From: Erythroxylum novogranatense
Lineage: Eukaryota > Streptophyta > Magnoliopsida > Malpighiales > Erythroxylaceae
Assembly: GCA_029891385.1 (NCBI GenBank)
Contig: CM057224.1
Location: forward strand, 7,006,001 to 7,070,000
Direction of reading: 5' to 3'
Length of the DNA stretch: 64,000 nt
Position numbers and translations under genes: made by a program. The notes under the pieces were generated by a model. It saw nothing but the letters and a program-made list of their open reading frames with translations, was not told where the DNA came from and did no database searches. Positions 34,691-48,190 of the stretch are shown here, piece by piece (positions within the stretch are counted from its first letter, which is position 1; each line of letters opens with the position of its first letter).

Positions 34691-35740
34691 ACATTCATAA
34701 TTCTATTTCTAACACACCATAATATTATATACATCATTTTATATTTCATTCTTAAATATATATGATGCTTTTATAATTTTAATCGACATTATAAGTATAA
34801 ATTGGAATCTACAAGTATACATCATATTCACAAATCACAATTTCATAACATTACCAATTTTAAATATTTATAATTCCCCACATATATATTGCCATTCCAT
34901 TAAAGTTCAACATCTTTTAATTTTTTAGGAACAATTAATTATTTACCTAGCTAAAACTAATACTCAAATAAACAAATACTATCATTATTAACTACAATCA
35001 AATTATTATTAATTTCTAATTCCATAATTTTATAATTAACTAATTATTTATCAATATTCAATACCCAAATATTAAAATTAATGAACATTTAACAAATATT
35101 AAAATGTGTCAATTAATGATTGTCAATTTTAATTATCAATTTAACAATTTTACATTTAATTATTAATTTCACATTTGATCAATTGATTGTCAATTTTACA
35201 ATTTGATTTAAATGTTGCTTTGAATTTAATTATCAAACTCAATTTCAATTGCACAAATTCAAATAGTCAAATTCAATCTCATTCACAATAATTCAACAAT
35301 TCAATTTTAATTTCATAAATCTACTAAAATACTAAATCACAATCACCAATTCACCATTCCAAACTTAATTTGCAATCAGACCAATAATGACCAATCACCA
35401 TTCAATTTCAATTTAACACAATCGGTTCAAGTTCAACTTCCACAAGGCAAAATCACAAAAATCACAAAATTTACTTTCAATTTCAATATCATCAGTTCAA
35501 CTTCAACTTCAATCAAACCTTCCCTTCAACAACCGAAATCAGCTTCAACTCCTTCAAGCCTTCAACTGTTCAACATTCAAACATTCGGACAAATTCAAAT
35601 TTTTTTCCTCATTCCAGCCGAAACAACCTCTACGATTTTCCATCATCCAACAACAAGTCAACAACACAATCATAGGCACAATCAACTTCAAAATTCCATG
35701 AAACATGAAAATAAAAAATAAAAAACATACACCCAAAAGC
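34691..35740. other. AT-rich interior of hAT-2
   Basis: This is non-coding AT-rich sequence with no recognised feature, between the minisatellite and the GC-rich end block of hAT-2. Confidence 0.5.
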
Positions 35741-36260
35741 CAAAACAATCGGGTCTTCGGTGAGGTTGACGGCGACGGCGAGGAGGCGAGGTGGAGACGG
35801 CGATAGCGAGGAGGAGACGGCGATGACGAGGTGAGACACCGAGAGAGACACCGGAGAAGAGAGGAGGCATGCGACGTGGGAGAGAGGAGACCAAAGAAGA
35901 ATCGAAGTTACCGACGAGGAGGAGTCGGCCGACCTAAGGGAGGCGATGGCGAGGACACTGCCATGAGACGGATCCGAGGAGGAGGAGGACGGCGATGTGA
36001 GGAGAGGAAGGAGAAACCGAAGAAGAGAGAAGACCAGATCTAGATCTAGAAACGCTGGGGGCTCGGGGGTAGATAAAATTAGGTTAAATTTTTTATTTTC
36101 AATTTAGTCCCTCAAATATTTTAATTTTACGGATTGGTCCCGAAATGTACCAAGATTATGATCGTTTGTCAGATCGACCGAATCGGTAGATCGATCGAAT
36201 TCAAACCCAAATCAGACGCTGCTCGTTACGGTGCGGTTTTGGTGAAACGATACGATATAC

Positions 36261-37856
36261 AGAACATTGCCTGCAACCTCTGCTCAATTCTGGTATCAAC
36301 CACATGAGCCAGATAGGCCTCACAACCTCCCTGTATCAACCTCAAGGCACTCAGAAAAGAAATCATCCTACTGCATCGCTGCGACTAACTCCTCCGAACA
36401 TTGTTTCAGTCGACCAGAGACTCTAAAACGACCTCCTTGGTATAACAGTCCATAACAGCCCTATAGGCAGTAAGCCAGTCCATCCCCAAAATCACATCTA
36501 TCTCTCTCAGAGGCAATACTATAAGATCTACACTCAATACTGCTCGATCAATCTGAATCGGGCACCCCTTGCAGATCTCTCCCAAAGAAGACGTACTACC
36601 TAGAGGTGTACTCACCTCTAACCCATACTGCAACATCTCCCTATCCCCATGCAATCTACATGCCACATGCGGTGCAATAAATGAATGCGTGGATCCAAAA
36701 TCCAGCAATGCATATGCCTCAAAGCCAGAAATCAGAAGCATACCAGCCACGACATCTGGGGAATCCTGAGCCTCCTGCCGAGTCATAGCATAAACTCTAG
36801 CCTGGGACTGTTGTCGGCTGCCCAGTCCCTCTGTCCTCAAAATTGACCCCTTAACTCTGCCACAACCTCTGCCTCGGCCTCTCAGTCCAGATCCACCACC
36901 ACGGCTCTGCTGCACAGTGGTGTTGCTGCCTGATCGTCCAGTCATAGCAGACTGAGCTCCCAATGTAGCGGGGCAATCCCGAATCTGATGATCCATGGAG
37001 CCACAACTTAAACAGGCTCCAGTCAATCTCCAGCACTCCCCCCGGTGCCTCTTGTCACAATGCTCGCAGACCGGAGGAATCGCCTCAACCTCTACCATCA
37101 CTGCATCGCCTATCTACACAAATCTCCCCCTCTGACCAAATCCAGACTGCCGAGATCCTCCTGAAGACCTGAAGGTCCTGCTCTGGTTCCTACTAAAACT
37201 CCTACCAGAGCTGCCTTGACTGTCACTCAATCTCTTACCCTCGATCCCCGACGGCCTCGGCTGACTGTCTCGAAGTCGCTCAACTCGACCGCAGCAGCCT
37301 CTCAACTCAATAAAAGTGCCCATATCAGATCAGGCTAACCTGGTACGAATCTCCAAATTGAGCCCACCCTCAAATCTCCGACACCTGTCAACCTCAGTAG
37401 CAATCAGAACAGTAGCATACCCCATGAGCTCGTTGAACTTAACCTCATACTCTGCCACTGTCATCGTACCCTGCTTCAACTCTAGGAACTCCTGCATCTT
37501 CATATCAAGATATACCTTGGGCATAAAGTTGTCTCTAAATGCCCTCAGAAAATCCTCCCATGATAATAAGCAAGGCCTGGTGATGCTACCCGGGACAGTC
37601 TTCCATCATTGATAAGCTGGGCCCTACAGGAGAGATACTGCATAGTCAAACCTCTCCTTTGCATCACAATCCATCCGTCAAGACTCGCCGACCCTCTCCA
37701 CCATCCTCACCTCGGCAGGTCTCAGGCTGCCATAAAAGTCCACAGCCCCTTCCTTGTGCAATCTATTATACCTCCTCTCCCGTCTCGCGGGAACCCTAGG
37801 AGGCTGCTCCTCAAACCAAGGCACTGAGGACTCCCTACTAGCTCCGACTGATCCAT
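36261..37856 (-). pseudogene. Gypsy C gag and protease
   Basis: The start is near 37856 on the minus strand. Broken frames give the retrotransposon gag domain (MKMQEFLELKQGTMTVAEYE, 37400-37510). An open stretch of 231 codons (36406-37101) carries the zinc-knuckle region CLSCGSMDHQIRDCP and the aspartic protease with ALLDFGSTHSFI, whose active site is altered from D-x-G to D-F-G, and VILGMDWL. The reading continues downstream in a Cys/Arg-rich block to 36261, then is lost. Confidence 0.8.
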
Positions 37857-37988
37857 GATCAACTGGTTGATCTACCTGATCACCAAGGACGGATGACCTA
37901 AAACAAAACCATGATTCCGATCAACTTATACATTTCTCATAAAAATTCAAGCCTAAAAACGTACTAGTCCCAACTGATGCCAAACCAT

Positions 37989-38000
37989 GCTCTGATACCA
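37989..38000 (-). other. Gypsy C primer binding site
   Basis: In reverse complement it is TGGTATCAGAGC, five bases inside the LTR boundary at 38006. Confidence 0.85.
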
Positions 38001-38406
38001 CCTAATGTAACGCCCCCTTACAGTAGGGTACGCACTGGGACGCCCGTAGGTCATTCTGATACATATCCGACGATGTGGGTGCACTACGAACGATCACTAC
38101 TAAAATCCACATGGCATCATAATCACAAAGCATCAATATGAAAAACTCTAAATTTTTAAAACCATAAAATACTTTCTCATTTCATATCTTAGAAACCATA
38201 AATGTACAACTGTCATGATTACTGTCTGTACAAGACCAAAAGAAACCTAAACAAACTCTTCACTAGGTCATCACCAAAGGTCCCAGCTGACCCACCTTTA
38301 TGCCATACTTCTCTTGCCAATATGCTCTACAAGGCAGGAAAAGTCCCTCTCTCACTGGAGCTAGGAGCCTACTATCTCTGTCATGAAAAATATTTGCAAT
38401 GTTGGG

Positions 38407-38422
38407 TGAGTTTGCGAACTCA
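38407..38422. other. 16-nt hairpin in the Gypsy C LTR
   Basis: TGAGTT-TGCG-AACTCA is a perfect 6-bp stem. Compared with the Gypsy A hairpin, the fifth stem pair has changed from C-G to T-A on both sides, so pairing is kept. Confidence 0.6.
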
Positions 38423-38658
38423 GCGAGAAACCATCATCGATGGTTCACTCAACTCATGCATATACAAACAATTCACATAATATCGCATAGTATCACATTC
38501 GGAAACATCACATGCATTATCATTTCACAAAAATAAGGCGTTTCGCCTTTCACACAGTCCATATCTAATTATTTGTATATGCAATGCACATGTGCACTTC
38601 CCATTTTATTATGGTGTTGTGACCGTGCGCCTGATCTGTCCCAAAAATGGGCTCATTA

Positions 38659-38752
38659 ACGGTGAGCCTGTGGCTCTGAATTTACGGTGGGCTCGAAGCC
38701 CTGATACGGTGAGCCTGTGGCTCTGAATTTACGGTGGGCTCGAGGCCCTATT
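38659..38752. repeat. Two-copy 47-bp repeat made of small hairpins
   Basis: Each copy holds GAGCC-TGT-GGCTC and GGGCTCGAAGCCC (GGGCTCGAGGCCC in copy 2), that is, two short inverted repeats, with period 47 bp. Confidence 0.8.
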
Positions 38753-39529
38753 GTGTTGAACTTTAAGATCTGAAATACATTGGCTGCTCCGGTCACAACT
38801 GTCATTATCTGAACATGCCTTTATGCATGAATGCATATGTCTCAATTCGCATTAAAACCAAATAATTACAATTTACACACAAATGACACTTCGATATCAA
38901 GTTCCCGATATTTCGGACACCTATGGTCTGAAATCAATCAAAATTAAACACATAAACCCTCCATTATCTCCACATGGCATAAGCACATAATATTTAACAC
39001 ATAAAGGCTGAGAAACCAACTAGGTTACTCACCTCTAAACTTCCGAGCTACTGCCTGGAAGTCTCAGCCACGTTGGAAGATCGACGCTCCACTTGAGCCT
39101 CTAAAACCATCAGAATACACAAACATTACTAATAGCAAAGTTTTCAATAGTCAATAATGCACATGTAGAGAATGAATTGTGTACTATACATGTTTATGAT
39201 ATTCCTGACACTATTCCCGAATCTTCCCATCTCAACTCTTTTTCTCTAAAAGATAGAAATTCAAAGACTCCATAACTTATTTAGCTAAGTTCAGAACTCC
39301 CAAAAGCCAAACTCCAAGACATAGGGACTATCTTTGTATCGAAATCAAATTCACTATTCAATTACCATCCGATTTCGAGAATTTTTGAAATAAATTCAGA
39401 AATTCCATTCTTATAAATTTGCAGTTCTTAGTCTCTAAATTGAAATAAATCAATAACCAATTCATAGGGACTTAAACCTCAAAATTCATCATAAAGAACC
39501 TATTCCACTAGCGGAAAATTGGCGCCCTC

Positions 39530-39720
39530 TCCGCGGCACAAGGTTGCTCGTCGCGGCGAGATGCATCGCATACGTCGCGGCGTATGTGCTAGCACGCCCC
39601 TCGACGTGCCTGCTTACGCTCGCCGCGGCGTGCGTTTTCTCTCGTCCCAGCGTGCGAAAGGCAAATTGCTCGCCACGGCGTGCGATGAACATGTCGCGGC
39701 GTGCAACTCCAGAAACACTC
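39530..39720. repeat. CpG-rich block with a recurring CGCGGCG motif
   Basis: In an otherwise AT-rich LTR this block has many CpG sites. Variants of TCGCGGCGTGC recur at irregular steps of about 25-35 bp (for example near 39553, 39576, 39619, 39675, 39696). Short open frames on both strands are a by-product of the composition. Confidence 0.65.
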
Positions 39721-40783
39721 CCGAAACCCAGAATTTCTTCTTTTGTCAAATTTTTAATCCATCTAACTCAGTTCAAAACACTCCCAAACAACTTAATACT
39801 CTCGAAATAACTAATCCCTCAATTACCCAAAACAAAACAAGAAAATCCAAGAATTCATATCATCCGAAACCTATACATTTCCCCTTTCATCAAATACCCT
39901 AATCAATCATCAATATACTTCAATTAATCCACAAACTAAACTATCCAAAGCAAAAGGAGTAAGAACTTGATAAATCTTCAAAATCTCCAACCCTTCCAAC
40001 TCTAACAACACCCACGGTAATCACCTATTTCCTCACCACTCATCTTCTCCAACACAAAGCTTAAGGATAGGTTAAAGATGGAGAAGGAAGCAATTAAACA
40101 AGAAAAAAATGGAAGAAATGAACAAAGAGGAGATCCACGAAGAAGGAGAAGAGGAAATGTTCTTTCCAAAAGGAGCAAGCAATCGTGGGAGTAATTTCAA
40201 AGGAGCAAGGGTTTTAAACCCAAACAATTTAAAACTTAAGGCTTGTTTGGCAAAACTCTTGCCACAAGGCCACTTCTTACAGTCTAAAATCCAATTCTTA
40301 TTCTAATTTTCTCCCAATTTTGTAATGGCTCTAAACAATAAATCCTAAAATCATGACTCTAATTTTCCAATGCTATTTGTCAATCAATTTCGGAACCGGA
40401 ATCCAATTTATCAGCCATTATGTCATTTTTTCGGTCCGAACCCATAACTCCAAAAATTTCAGAAAAATTTCCTAAAAATTCTCAAAATATGAAAAACATA
40501 TTCATACACTTCAATTCCATTTTTCAAATCCCTAGAATTCATTTTTCACTCCAATTCAATATTTAAAACACAATCTACACAAAAATCACAGAATTTTCAA
40601 TTTACACAATGATACCGGGAATATGTCATACATGTATGTACATGCATATGCTAGTGCAACAATGATCATTTATCTATAAATATAGAGGCTAAAATGCATG
40701 TGCAATTCGAAATATGTATGCACTCAATCCTAACTCATTCCAAATTACCAATATGCCCATCACATCGGTAACGGGATGTTACA

Positions 40784-43375
40784 AATAGCCTCTTGAAAAG
40801 AGGTAGGTTCCTCTACTTCCAAAGGGGTGCATATGAAATTTTCCTCTTCAATTTGGAAAAGACATCGAGAAATTCTTCCACGCTCGCTCCTTCTAATATA
40901 AGGACCCTCATTATTTGCTTGTTCAGATGGAGAATCTCTCCCACTTTCCCTCTAAAGCTTGGGATTTTGAACATTTGGACCAACCTCAAGTTCAGGGACT
41001 AATGGTTGAGGACTAACCTCGTCCTCAGTTTGATTCTCATCAATTAGCATGTTTCCACCTTCTAAGGCGATAGGACTACTCAAACCATCTACTTCATTTG
41101 AAGGAGCTATGGTATCATCTTTGGACATATTGTGAATTCTTAAATCCCCCACCTCACTAATAGATAATTGCACATCTTATTACAACTTATACAAAACAAG
41201 GTCCTTTTTTATTGCACCAATACTTAGGAACTCATCCTCAAGAAATTTAACATTACGGGAGTCAATTTTAGTCAAGCCACTATTTGGGTGTTCGCCAAAC
41301 ATCACATACCCTTTGGAATGTTCGGAGTACCTAATGAACACCGTTTTAGTAGCTCTTGGACCAAATTTTCCATATTTATGGATTAAGTTATGCACATAGC
41401 CAGCCTTATGGACGTAAATGGTCCAAAGATGGCTTTCTTCCATTCCATAACTCATATGGAGTGGTGGATATACTCTTACTCGACATACGGTTAAGGATAT
41501 AGGCTGCTATAAGTAGCACATATGCCCAAAAACTAATCAGAAGGCTTGCCTGAGCCATCATTGACCAAACCATATCAAGTAAAGTTTGATTCCTCCATTC
41601 TGCAACACCATTTTGTTGTAGAGTGCGAGGAATCATGAGTTGTTTATATATACACTTTTCCTCACAAAACTTTTTGAACAAATCAGAGAGATATTCACGT
41701 CCACGATCAGTTCGGAGAGTCTTAACTCTTCACTCCATTTGGGTTTCAACTTTCGCCACAAAGCGTTTAAAGACATTGATTGCTTCATGACAGTGAGATA
41801 GAAGGTACACATACCCATATCATGAATGATCATCAATTAAGGTAAGGAAATACATAGCACCATGACTACTTTGACACTCAAAGGCCCACATATGCCCGAA
41901 TGGACTATTTCTAAGGGACTTAATGCTCTTAAAGCCTTACCAAAAGGCTTCATACTCACTTTGCCAGCCAAGCATGGCTCACACTTAGGTAACTTGACCT
42001 TAGTGAGCCGGTCTAAAAGACCTTCTTTAGCTAGTTTGTTCATTTTATCTTGGCCAATATGACCAAGTCTAGCATGCCATTTAACAAATTCATAATCAAG
42101 ATCACAATTAACAACTAAGGCAAGCGATGAATTATTATAAATATCATCCAAATCAAGAACAAAGAAACCATGTCTTAAAGATCCATAAAACATGACCATT
42201 ATACAAAATCTCTAAGCAATTAGACTGAAAATTGAAACAGAATCCCAGTTTTAATAAAGAAACTACTTAAACTAAACACCTTCGAACCCCAGGTGTATAG
42301 AGAATGTCATGAAGAAGTAACATATTCCCTCCACGCAATTTGAGCTGATAAGTCCCAATTCTGAAGATGTCTTCCTTGCTGCCATTCCCTAAGGCGACAG
42401 TTTGTGAACCCACCAAATATCGATGAAAGTTCACATAACTAGCTCGATCTCGAACTACATGCTCGGTTGCTCCTGAATCTACAATTCAATAAGGAAAGGA
42501 GTTAGCAACTAATGCATGGGAACAAACGTATAGTTCGACTGAATCAGTGAAAGTAGGTACCTTCTTAGGACAATCCCGAGCATGGTGACCTTTGTTTCTA
42601 CAGTTGTAACACTTCAGTCGTGCTACTTTATTCTCTCCATAACCCTTGGCCTTTTCCTGCTTGACTGCACCACCTTTTGGTCCAGAAGTTTAAGAAGGGC
42701 GTTACCATTCTTAGGTTGTTTATCTCAATTGTTTTTGTTGCCTTTGTGCTTTACCACTTTAGCAACAAGAGTAACATTGGAGTGACCAAGAACCTTCAAA
42801 CGTTCTTCCTCCATTTCGAGGTGCCTTGAAATTTTTGAGAAGGTTTTGATGTTCTCACTATGAGTCATCAAGAGCTTAAAATTAGCCCAGGAACGAATCA
42901 CATTAAGAACATGTTCTTCTTCAGAAATCTTACGCCCACCAACTTTTAGATCCCAAGCCATCGCACTTAAAATGTGAACATGCTCGGCTATAATATGATT
43001 TGAGTCAATCTCATATTGCATCCACTTTAAGCACAAGGTACGAAGCCTTGTAGCGGATGTCTGACCATACTTGATCTTGAGCTTTTTCACATTTCTTTAA
43101 CAGTTTTGTAGGACTCAAATTCTTTAATGAGATCATCATGCGTGCAATATACAATAGTACAGCATGCCTTACGATCCCATTTGAACCATTCCTTGTGTGC
43201 AGTCAAATTTATTTGATATTGTTCATTATCAATATCTTTAGTCTCTTTAGGCTCAGTCATGTGATTGGTCGCGCTTATTAAGAAGATACTGAATCTTCCT
43301 ATGCCAGATGTCATAATTAATGTCATTCAACTTCTCGGTGGTGGACAAATCACCAACCATACTTTTCGCTGTCAT
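40784..43375 (-). pseudogene. Copia-4 gag-protease-integrase remnant
   Basis: Minus-strand order from the start near 43375: EKLNDINYDIWHRKIQYLLN (gag N-terminus), then frameshift to MTEPKETKDIDNEQYQINL and the UBN2 domain MKKLKIKYGQTSATRLRTL (42725-43090). A zinc knuckle follows near 42600, then the protease site VDSGATEHVVRD near 42470. The gag-pre-integrase domain is WHARLGHIGQDKMNKLA with CEPCLAGK (41837-42199). Integrase pieces (41180-41836) include QQNGVAEWRNQTLLDM, where the catalytic Glu block NGVAERxNxT is altered. The linker before RT ends EVEEPTSFQEA at 40784. Many stops and shifts make it dead. Confidence 0.82.
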
Positions 43376-44117
<742 letters not shown>

Positions 44118-44706
44118 CAAAGTTATGAATATCGCATCAACTCAGTATTTGATTGAGTTCGAACGAATTTTACCAGATCGGTCGATATCGCATCAGATTT
44201 GAAAAAAATTTAAATTTATGAAATAGTCCCTAAAATTTTTTAAAATTACAAAATAGTCCACATTGATATATTATACAACAGATCAGATACTTTACTAGTT
44301 TATCGCTTACATCAACCATGCTTTCAAAATCTTAATAATAAATAATAATGACAATTAATATGAAATAACAATAATTTTAAATATTTTACATATAAATAAT
44401 AACCACAATTAATATAAACAAAGACAATCATCATCATACATTTATAAAATTAAGAATAATACAAAGTATTTAAAATATTACAATAATACAATTTCATCAT
44501 TTTAATAAATAATATTACATCAAAATATTCAAAACATTCGATAAAAAAAACAATAAATATTACAAAAAGAGTTGATGAAGAAGAAACAATCAAGTAGAAG
44601 TTAAACTTAAAACAAAAACATTACAGTTACATTACATATATACAATTTAACATAAACATCAAATACAATTAAAATTAAAAGAAGAGGAAAAATAAAAACC
44701 TTAAAT

Positions 44707-47133
44707 TCAATCGTTAATGGGAGGATACCCGCTTGAACTGCACTGATCCCAGTGATCATTTGGTACAAAATCCTCATAATTGAGAGGAGCTTCATCATCA
44801 TTATCATTCAAATTTAATGCACCAAATGACATGTCAATGCTTTCCCATCCAAGATTATCGTCCAAATCCAAATCATTCACGTCAACCAAATTGGGTTCTT
44901 CAGAAATCCAATCCGCCAAAACATCAATATTATCAATGACAATTGGATCATTTGAACTACTTGTGCTATTAAGACTCCTAGTAAACAATTAAATTTAATA
45001 ATTAGAAAATTATAAGAAATTCTATTGAAATTAATAATGATAATAATGAAAATAACATACCTTTCCCAAAGCTTTAAATTGTAACGAACATAAACCAAGT
45101 CATTCAACCTCTTATGCTCCAATCTATTCCTTTTCTTTGAATGGATAAATTCAAATGTGCTCCAGTTTCGTTCACACCCAGTTGCACTCACACATTGACT
45201 TAAAATTTGAATTGCAAACCTTCTCAATTCTGGAACACTATTTTTGATTTGATCCCACCAAGAAATTGCAAGTTATAAGATAACAAAAGTAGTGTTATAA
45301 ACAAAATAAAGTGATAATTAATTTTTAACAAATAAGAAATAGGAAATAAGTAATACCTGGAGAAAGATTTCCTCTTTATCAAATAACAATTGGTATTCCA
45401 AAATCCCCATTAGATAACTTATAAAGCTATATTTGTGAGCTTAAAAGATCTTGCATTGCGTCATGAGAAATAATTGTTGTAAATGTGAAAAACAATCCTC
45501 TACTAACTTCAGCTTGCTTTTCAACATCCAATCTAAAATACACGCTAGGATTCAAAAATTCCCCTGCTGCAAACAATGGAGAAGAAAGTTGTCTTCCCCT
45601 TCTCTCATTAATGATTGAGAGATATGGTAGGTATAAAGAAGGCCTATTTTTCATATTGGCCTTGATTGCTTCTGTCGCTCTTTCCATAACATCAAAAATA
45701 TAACTCATTATTAGCTTTTCTTCACTATCAGCCAACCGAAGCACCCTCACCAAAGGCTCACAAACTCAGATAAAAATTGACATTGCGACCAAAATTTCCT
45801 ATCTTCCAGTATAATACTACAAATCTCCATTCCAGCATTAGACCTAGCATGCTGAGATGTAACCCACTTATCACTTGTAAATATTTGCCTTAACTCTTTC
45901 TTCATCCAAACAAAAGACTGAAGTGATAAGAAATTTGTTGCAAATCTTGTCACAGCAGGGCGACATAAATTCCTACCATTGGTAAATTCCCTTCTCATCA
46001 AATTCAAAACCCATGCACAATTATTAATGAATTTTTTCACCTTTTTTGCCTTCTACATAGTCTCATCAATAACAGGAAAATACCTAGGATCTCCTATATT
46101 CTCCATCATTAAGTCAATACAATGTGCAACACAAGGAGTCCAAAAAATGAATTATAGGTATTCTGCAATCTTTTCCCTGTTGCTTTATAAGCAGAATCAT
46201 TGTTAGTAATAAACTGAACAATGTTTTCCACCCCTAATTCATTCACAACTTCATCAAATATAGTAACAAAGTCTCAGCATTTCTAATTAGGCCAGATGCA
46301 TCAATAGATTTCAAAAACATAGAGCCATTTGAAGAATAAACCAAAAAATTTATAATATGCTCTTGTCTCCTATTTATCCAACCATCACACATAATTGAGC
46401 ATCCATAAATACCCCAACTCACTCTTCTTTCAACCAAATAAGTTCTAATTTCAGAAACAATACAACTCAAAAATTTACCTCTTAAGTCATCAATCGATGG
46501 CCCTTTGTATCCTAGACCATAAGAAGCTATTGCATCTATCATAAGTTGATAATAATATGATTGAGAAGCATTAAATGATGGACCTATATCATACCACCAT
46601 CTAGCTACTGCCATATCGACATTGTGAGCCGCATCTCTTGATTACATTGCACTACGAATTGAAGGTTAGGCTCTAGGAGTTGTTCGTGATGCAAAGAAAC
46701 TAGTTACCTGCCTTCTTCTCTTCCTCACATCAGATTCTTCAGGATGTTGAGGCTCAGATGGAACACTACCAGTACCACTACCACTTCCACCTTTAACATT
46801 TCCATAATTACCACGGAAACTAGAAAATGAACTTCCACTACCAATTTCAAAATTCAATCTTCCCCTTCTATCTTTCTCAAATTGATGTTCATCAAGCAAT
46901 GTTTTCATCTGTCACTTCACATCATGACTTACTTTTTTACACGCTTCCACATCTCCTTTAACCCCAGCTAAATGCCTTTTTAATCGGGTGATTCTTCTAC
47001 CTTTCAAATGCTTATTACAAAACAAGCAAATAGTATGATTCTTTTGACCGAGAACCACACCAGCGTGAGCCCAAACTGGATCATTGTATCTTCCTGAACT
47101 AGGTTGATCAGGAGTAATTGAACTTCCTTCCAT
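44707..47133 (-). pseudogene. hAT-1 transposase (BED finger, DUF659, hATC)
   Basis: The minus-strand start at 47133 reads MEGSSITPDQPSSGRYNDPV and a BED-type zinc finger with CLFCNK and RLKRHLAG (Cys pair plus His). A Ser/Gly-rich linker follows (46666-46908), then the DUF659-type region MAVARWWYDIGPSFNASQSY and YGCSIMCDGW (46243-46614). Broken middle pieces lie at 45427-46040. The hATC dimerisation domain is CVSATGCERNWSTFEFIHSK with RNRLEHKRLNDLVYVRYNL (about 45060-45227). An acidic tail at 44707-44985 probably follows a short intron. Stops and shifts near 46900, 46650 and 46240 disable it. Confidence 0.82.
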
Positions 47134-47339
47134 TTATCTGTACACAAAAATAAATAACACATAATTTCAGTACACAATGCCAATATGCATATCTATCTTA
47201 TATAATATAACTCATTCTGTAATAATCACAAAGCTAACAATTCAAAACAATCAACATAAATAATAACTAACACAAAACATACTCCAACAATTTGCAATTT
47301 CAGCAATTACAAAACAATCATAATATCATTTCACTTCCT

Positions 47340-48190
47340 TCCATTTCCAACAATTTCTAATTCTAAAAATCACAAAACATCCAATATTGTTTTTCCATTC
47401 CCAACAATTTCCAATTCCAACAATCACAAAACTTTCATAATTTTATTTCCATTTCATTCCACTTACAACAATTTTCAATTCCAACAATCACAAAATATAC
47501 ATCAACAAATTTCATTTCCAACAAGTTCCAATTTCTCACAATCACAAAACATACATCTACAATTTTCATTTTTATCAATTTCTAACAATTCTCAATTTCC
47601 AACAATCACAAAATATACATCAACAAATTTCATTTCCAACAAGTTCCAATTTTCCACAACCACTAAACATACATCTACAATTTTCATTTTTTTCAATTTC
47701 TAACAATTCCCAATTTCCCACAATCAGAAAACATACATCAACAAATTCCATTTCCAACAAATTCCAATTTTCCACAATCACAAAACATACATCTACAATT
47801 TCCATTTTTATCAATTTCTATCAATTCCCAATTTCCCACAATCAAAAAATATACATCAACAAATTCCATTTCTAACAAGTTCCAATTTTCCACAATCGCA
47901 AAACATGCATCTACAATTTCTATTTTTATCAATTTCTAACAATCCCAATTGCCAACAATCATAAAACATACATCAACAATTTTCATTTTCAACAAGTTCC
48001 AATTTCCCACAATCAAAAAACATACCTCTACAATTTCTATTTTTATCAATTTCTAACAATTCCCAATTTCCCACAATCACAAAACATACATCTACAATTT
48101 TCATTTTTATCAATTCATAACAATTTCCAATTTCCAACTATCACAAACATACATCAACAATTTTCATTTGTATCAATTTCCAACCATTTT
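47340..48190. repeat. Minisatellite in hAT-1, unit about 110-120 bp
   Basis: Some seven imperfect units repeat the pattern AACATACATCAACAA, TTTCATTTCCAACAAG, CCAATTTTCCACAATC and CATCTACAATTTTC. The minus-strand open frames are made of the repeat and are not genes. Confidence 0.8.

Larger units (their letters stand above)
33475..36260. mobile_element. hAT-2: transposase-less hAT fragment with satellite expansion
   Basis: The first 90 bp match 47227-47316 of hAT-1, just upstream of its transposase. The GC-rich block near 35750-36050 and the terminal region after it (TTTAGTCCCTCAAATATTTTAATTTTACGG type) match the right end of hAT-1 in order and composition. The transposase half is missing. Between these parts lie a pentanucleotide satellite and a minisatellite. 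The right edge at about 36260 abuts Gypsy C protease coding sequence, so hAT-2 is inserted there. Confidence 0.6.
36261..40783 (-). mobile_element. Gypsy C: Tekay-like chromovirus, 5' half only
   Basis: A 2.78-kb LTR (38006-40783, TGTAACGCC to GATGTTACA) is followed, going down the minus strand, by a PBS and by gag-protease coding sequence that stops at 36260 against hAT-2. RT, RNase H, integrase and the 3' LTR are absent. The right edge interrupts the Copia-4 polyprotein just before its RT, so Gypsy C inserted into Copia-4. Confidence 0.8.
38006..40783 (-). repeat. Gypsy C 5' LTR, 2.78 kb
   Basis: It starts TGTAACGCCCCC on the plus strand and ends CGGGATGTTACA, the ends seen in many Tekay/Del LTRs. 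It contains the shared hairpin (38407-38422), a two-copy 47-bp repeat (38659-38752) and a CpG-rich block (39530-39720). Open frames inside the LTR are not gene-like. Confidence 0.85.

Noticed and set aside
35554..36043. GC-rich open frames on both strands near the hAT-2 end.
   Set aside because: The same kind of block occurs at the end of hAT-1 and gives frames on both strands; composition explains them.
39489..39902. Overlapping frames in the CpG-rich block of the Gypsy C LTR.
   Set aside because: Repeated CGCGGCG motifs lack stop words; no protein similarity was seen.
47620..47932. Cys-rich repeated minus-strand frames.
   Set aside because: They are read from the hAT-1 minisatellite.
47340..48190. 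Regular repeats that might be taken for a CRISPR array.
   Set aside because: Repeat units are imperfect, longer than 100 bp, have no unique spacers, and lie in a plant transposon.
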